The notes under the pieces were generated by a model. The model was not told the DNA's origin. It did not search any database and saw only the letters and a list, made by a program, of their open reading frames with translations. Below, piece by piece: positions 4,941 through 7,584 of a stretch of DNA of 7,584 nucleotides; positions within the stretch are counted from its first letter, which is position 1; each line of letters opens with the position of its first letter. A program made the position numbers and the translations under genes. Origin of the DNA: a bacterium (lineage in GTDB: Bacteria > Gemmatimonadota > Gemmatimonadetes > Gemmatimonadales > Gemmatimonadaceae); contig JAJZRK010000153.1 of the NCBI GenBank assembly GCA_021802745.1, positions 1-7,584 on the forward strand, in the 5' to 3' direction.

Positions 4941-6590
4941 CTAGTCCGACGTGGCGGCGAGCTCGAGCAGGTCGAACAGCTCGGCGAGCATCGCCGGATC
5001 GGGGGCGCCCGGCGAGCGCCGCATCACGTCGCGCAGTTCGATGGCGCGGTCGAGCGCATCGCGGCCGCGGTAGACGAGATCCTCGATCGGCACGACGACG
5101 TCGCTGACAACGTCCGCGGGCGCGGCGAGCGGCGACTCTTCCAGTGCGCTCAGGCCGGCGAGGCCGCTCGACAGCATCGAGGCCAGTGCGTCGCCGGATG
5201 CGGCGGTGCCCGCAGGCGCGGCGTGGGCGGGTGCATTCGCGGAAGGAACCACGGCAGGTACAGCGGCGGAAGCAACGGGTGCGGCGGCGGGCGCGGCGTC
5301 GGCGACCCCGCGCGTGATCAGCGACGGCTCTCCGGCCGGCGCGAGCGCTGCAATCTCGACGATTGACGGCGGCACCGGGGCGGGGGACGGCGGTGTTGGC
5401 GCGACCGGCGCCGGACCTCTGGCGGCGCTGTGGACCGTACGCACGATGTCGCCGGTGGACAGGCCGTGGGGCGCGGAGAGCAGTTCGCACGCCCTGTCCA
5501 GCATGGAGAGGGCGCCGCTGGCAAGCAACGAAGCCTGCGCGCGCTGCTCCTCGAAGAAGTCGGCGAGGGAACGCTCGCCGAAACTGACGGCGAGTCGCGA
5601 CAAGGCCCGCGTGGCGCCGCCGAACTCGCGCGCCAGGCGCTCCCGCGTGGCGGCATCCACCGCCTGGGCGGCGTCGGCGACGAGCCGCCGCAGGTGCTCG
5701 GCGTGACTGACGACCTCGAGCCGGAACCGCTGGGCCGCGGTGGTCGGCGGCGATGGCGCCGCGTTCACCAGACCGGGCGCGCCGTCATCGGGGAAGAGGG
5801 AACTGACCGGGACGATCTCGTCGGCGCTCGCCGCGCCGCCGCCCATCGCTGCCGCCGCCGCGGCAAACGCGGTGAGCGCCTCGGAGTTCGTGGACGGCCG
5901 GTCGCCGCGCGTGAGGGCGAGGCCCCCCTCGGCGAGGACGACGGCGGCGGCGTGGAAGAGCGCGCGCAGGGTCGGCGTGACGGCGCCGCCGAGTTCGAAC
6001 GACTTCGCGGCCTGATCCAGGGCGTCCACCACTTCGGGCAGCGGCGGGAGGTCCTTGAGCACGGCGATGCCGCGCAGGCCGCGCACGCGTTGCAGCGTCC
6101 CGGCGACCGCCGCCGCCCCGACGGGATGGTCGGCAAAGGCCAGGAGGGCGCGCGCAATTTCCGCCGTCTCGGTGGCGAGAAACGCCGGCGCGTTGGGCGC
6201 GGCCGCACCCGTGGCGGACGAGGCGGGAGCAAAGGCGGCCAGTTCGCGGGCGCGCGCGGCGGCCCGGGTCGTCTCGGCGTCGCCCCAGGAGCGGACGCCG
6301 CGGATAAGGATCTTCAGATCGTCAATGGCGGCCACGATGGCGCCGCGCAACGCGTCGCTCCACGGCAGCGTGCCGAGGTGCAGCGCGTGGGCGGCACGCT
6401 CGAGCGCGACGGCGATGTCGGCGATGCCGCCGATCTTGGCCATCGTGGCGCTGCCGCGCAGGGCACGCGCGTGACGTCCCAAGGCCTCGACGTCCGGCCG
6501 GCCGCCGTGCGCCGTCGCCACGAGGCCGTCGAGGTGTTCGACGTACTCGGACGCTTCGAGCGTGAAGAAATCGAGGAGGCCGCTGCTCAT
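4941..6590 (-). CDS. 549-aa Hpt-like protein with degenerate phosphorylation sites
   Basis: The N-terminal 100 residues resemble a histidine phosphotransfer (Hpt) domain: a first helix LLDFFTLEASEYVEHLDGLV (5-24), then ARALRGSATM (41-50) at the place of the usual HTLKGSA motif, then a second helix containing ALERAAHAL. Two more segments repeat the pattern: RGLRGIA (170-176) and RALSRLAVSFG (328-338) followed by SLADFFEEQ. In all three, Arg (42, 170, 328) takes the phosphoaccepting His position; His40 in the first is two residues away. A Pro/Ala linker (about 391-470) leads to a C-terminal segment, VPIEDLVYRGRDALDRAIEL (500-519). No CheA kinase or receiver domain is present. It probably works in signalling as a scaffold or decoy rather than a phosphocarrier. 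The start is ATG, 270 bases after pdxJ, with no clear ribosome-binding site. Confidence 0.75.
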   Translation of the reverse strand: MSSGLLDFFTLEASEYVEHLDGLVATAHGGRPDVEALGRHARALRGSATMAKIGGIADIAVALERAAHALHLGTLPWSDALRGAIVAAIDDLKILIRGVRSWGDAETTRAAARARELAAFAPASSATGAAAPNAPAFLATETAEIARALLAFADHPVGAAAVAGTLQRVRGLRGIAVLKDLPPLPEVVDALDQAAKSFELGGAVTPTLRALFHAAAVVLAEGGLALTRGDRPSTNSEALTAFAAAAAAMGGGAASADEIVPVSSLFPDDGAPGLVNAAPSPPTTAAQRFRLEVVSHAEHLRRLVADAAQAVDAATRERLAREFGGATRALSRLAVSFGERSLADFFEEQRAQASLLASGALSMLDRACELLSAPHGLSTGDIVRTVHSAARGPAPVAPTPPSPAPVPPSIVEIAALAPAGEPSLITRGVADAAPAAAPVASAAVPAVVPSANAPAHAAPAGTAASGDALASMLSSGLAGLSALEESPLAAPADVVSDVVVPIEDLVYRGRDALDRAIELRDVMRRSPGAPDPAMLAELFDLLELAATSD

Positions 6591-6671
6591 CGCAAGGTGA
6601 AGCTACGGACGGAGAAAACGGGGGGCAATAAGGGCATACCGAAAGACGCGAGGGGACGGCTGGGTGTAACG

Positions 6672-6864
6672 ACGATCGAGGATTTGGAATTCGGAACTGG
6701 ACGGAGGACTTTGATTGCGATTTCGATTGGCGATGCGGGCCGCGAGCGCGGACTTCGCCGTAGCGCGGAAATCGCCAGCGCGCCCATCGCTAGCGCGCCC
6801 ATCGCCAATCGCCATCCGCAATCGCAGTCCTGGGTCCAGTTCCGAATTCCAAATCCTCAATCAT
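6672..6864. repeat. Large inverted repeat between pdxJ and the Hpt-like gene
   Basis: A perfect 25-base inverted pair (6678-6702 and 6834-6858) forms the outer stem, extended at the outer edge by GAT/ATC-type pairing. Inward, the arms remain paired with interruptions: GGACT (6706-6710) with AGTCC, GATTGCG (6713-6719) with CGCAATC, and CGATTGGCGATG (6724-6735) with CATCGCCAATCG. The whole structure spans about 190 bases with arms of roughly 60. The inner right arm contains GGCGATT/GGCGATG-like units when read on the minus strand. It starts at the pdxJ stop codon (TGA at 6861-6863 lies in the outer edge) and could shield or end the pdxJ transcript, but no T-run follows. It occupies most of the only long gap in the core block; the remaining leader (6591-6671) shows no clear promoter. 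Confidence 0.9.
6777..6806. repeat. 15-bp tandem duplication inside the inverted repeat
   Basis: AGCGCGCCCATCGCT (6777-6791) is followed at once by AGCGCGCCCATCGCC (6792-6806), differing only in the last base. It lies in the loop-proximal right half of the larger inverted repeat, which suggests the element grows or shrinks by slippage. Confidence 0.85.
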
Positions 6865-7584
6865 CTCCTCGCGCTGTCCATCGCCTCCCGCATCTCACGC
6901 ACCGCCTGGGCGAGGCCGACGAAGACGGCGCGGCTGATGATGTGGTGGCCGATATTGAGCTCCTCGATCTCGGCGATGGCGGCGACGGGGCCGACGTTCG
7001 TGACGGTGAGGCCGTGCCCGGCGTGCACGGCCAGCCCGGCGGCGCGCGCCTGCGCGGCGCCGCGGCGCAGGGCGGCAAGCGTTGCCGGGTCCGAGGGCGC
7101 GTTTGCATAGCGTCCCGTGTGCAGCTCGATGGCGGCGGCGCCCAGCGCCGCCGACTGCGCGATCATCCGGGGGTCGGCGTCTATGAACAACGACGTGCGG
7201 ATCCCGGCGCTGGACAGCCGGGCCAGGCCCTCGCGCATCCGGGCGGGGTCAAGTGTGACGTCGAGCCCGCCCTCAGTCGTCACTTCTTGACGGCGCTCGG
7301 GCACCAGGGTCACCTGGTGCGGGTGGATCCGTTCGGCAACAGCCAGCATCTCGTCGGTGAGGGCCATCTCGAGGTTGAAGGGCGTGCGGATCGCGCGCCG
7401 CAGGGCGTCCACGTCGGCGTCCTGGATGTGGCGGCGGTCCTCGCGCAGGTGCACGATTATGCCGTCGGCGCCTGCCGCCTCGCACACGGCAGCGGCGAGC
7501 GCCGGATCAGGTTCGTCGGTGAGGCGGGCCTGACGGATCGTCGCGACGTGATCAATGTTGATGCAGAGGCGGAGATGCCCTGGG
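6861..7584 (-). CDS. pdxJ: Pyridoxine 5'-phosphate synthase (5' end cut by window)
   Basis: PdxJ condenses 1-deoxy-D-xylulose 5-phosphate with 3-amino-2-oxopropyl phosphate to give pyridoxine 5'-phosphate, the last ring-forming step of DXP-dependent vitamin B6 synthesis in the cytosol. The 240 visible residues cover nearly the whole protein. Visible signatures are [13 protein letters not shown] near the N terminus, [69 protein letters not shown] and [17 protein letters not shown]. The first in-window residues ([13 protein letters not shown]) contain no ATG, GTG or TTG codon before the conserved core, so the true start lies just outside the window and probably only a few residues are missing. 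The GTG at 7487 is an internal Val, not the start. The gene ends at the edge of the large inverted repeat. Confidence 0.96.
   Translation of the reverse strand, partial: PGHLRLCINIDHVATIRQARLTDEPDPALAAAVCEAAGADGIIVHLREDRRHIQDADVDALRRAIRTPFNLEMALTDEMLAVAERIHPHQVTLVPERRQEVTTEGGLDVTLDPARMREGLARLSSAGIRTSLFIDADPRMIAQSAALGAAAIELHTGRYANAPSDPATLAALRRGAAQARAAGLAVHAGHGLTVTNVGPVAAIAEIEELNIGHHIISRAVFVGLAQAVREMREAMDSARR

Noticed and set aside
4398..5366. + strand 322-codon Gly/Arg/His-rich frame
   Set aside because: It is antisense to two well-supported genes and has no recognisable domain.
4288..5490. Minus-strand 400-codon frame
   Set aside because: It overlaps the Hpt-like and membrane-protein genes in another frame; the Arg-rich low-complexity product is a shadow.
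6587..6860. Short minus-strand frames through the large inverted repeat
   Set aside because: The repetitive MGALAMGALA-like translation simply reflects the repeat units; there is no independent coding evidence.

Overview
The window looks like a high-GC bacterial chromosome segment, carrying housekeeping genes on the right and a compositionally different accessory block on the left. The right-hand genes are extremely GC-rich (50 of 60 bases are G or C in 5821-5880). The stretch from about 330 to 2700 is clearly lower (32 of 60 in 1621-1680). GC content, Ala-rich proteins and the gene types would suit Gemmatimonadota, but no marker gene here settles the phylum.

Left end (1-324): the last 31 codons of a + strand gene run off the window edge. 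They are followed by a 129-bp inverted repeat whose arms are built from 7-base units, and then a tRNA-Gln(TTG) gene on the minus strand with a plausible promoter. The repeat sits between the two convergent 3' ends.

Accessory block (about 377-2704): about 315 bases without a visible gene come first. Then comes a tightly packed minus-strand cassette, transcribed from right to left. It consists of a probably frameshifted ORF (2704-2223), an unknown 273-aa protein, an unknown 115-aa protein, and a MazF/PemK-family toxin-like protein. Two junctions are ATGA overlaps and the third is a 9-base gap, so the cassette reads as one translationally coupled unit. It is the best candidate here for an undescribed system: a MazF-like effector with no recognisable MazE/AbrB antitoxin but two unknown partners. 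A divergent + strand gene for a 64-residue zinc-ribbon plus membrane-helix protein starts just beyond it.

Core block (2977-7584, all minus strand): the order of transcription is pdxJ (vitamin B6 synthesis, missing only its extreme 5' end), then a 270-bp spacer holding a second large inverted repeat, then a 549-aa Hpt-like protein, an LPG-synthase/YbhN-type membrane protein, and ispE (isoprenoid synthesis). The last three are separated by 3 bases and by a GTGA overlap. By my reading, the 549-aa protein has three Hpt-like helical segments, each with arginine where the phosphoaccepting histidine should be. The two inverted repeats have different sequences but share an architecture (arms made of roughly 7-base GGC-GAT-like units) and a location (directly 3' of a gene), so they may be members of one repeat class.
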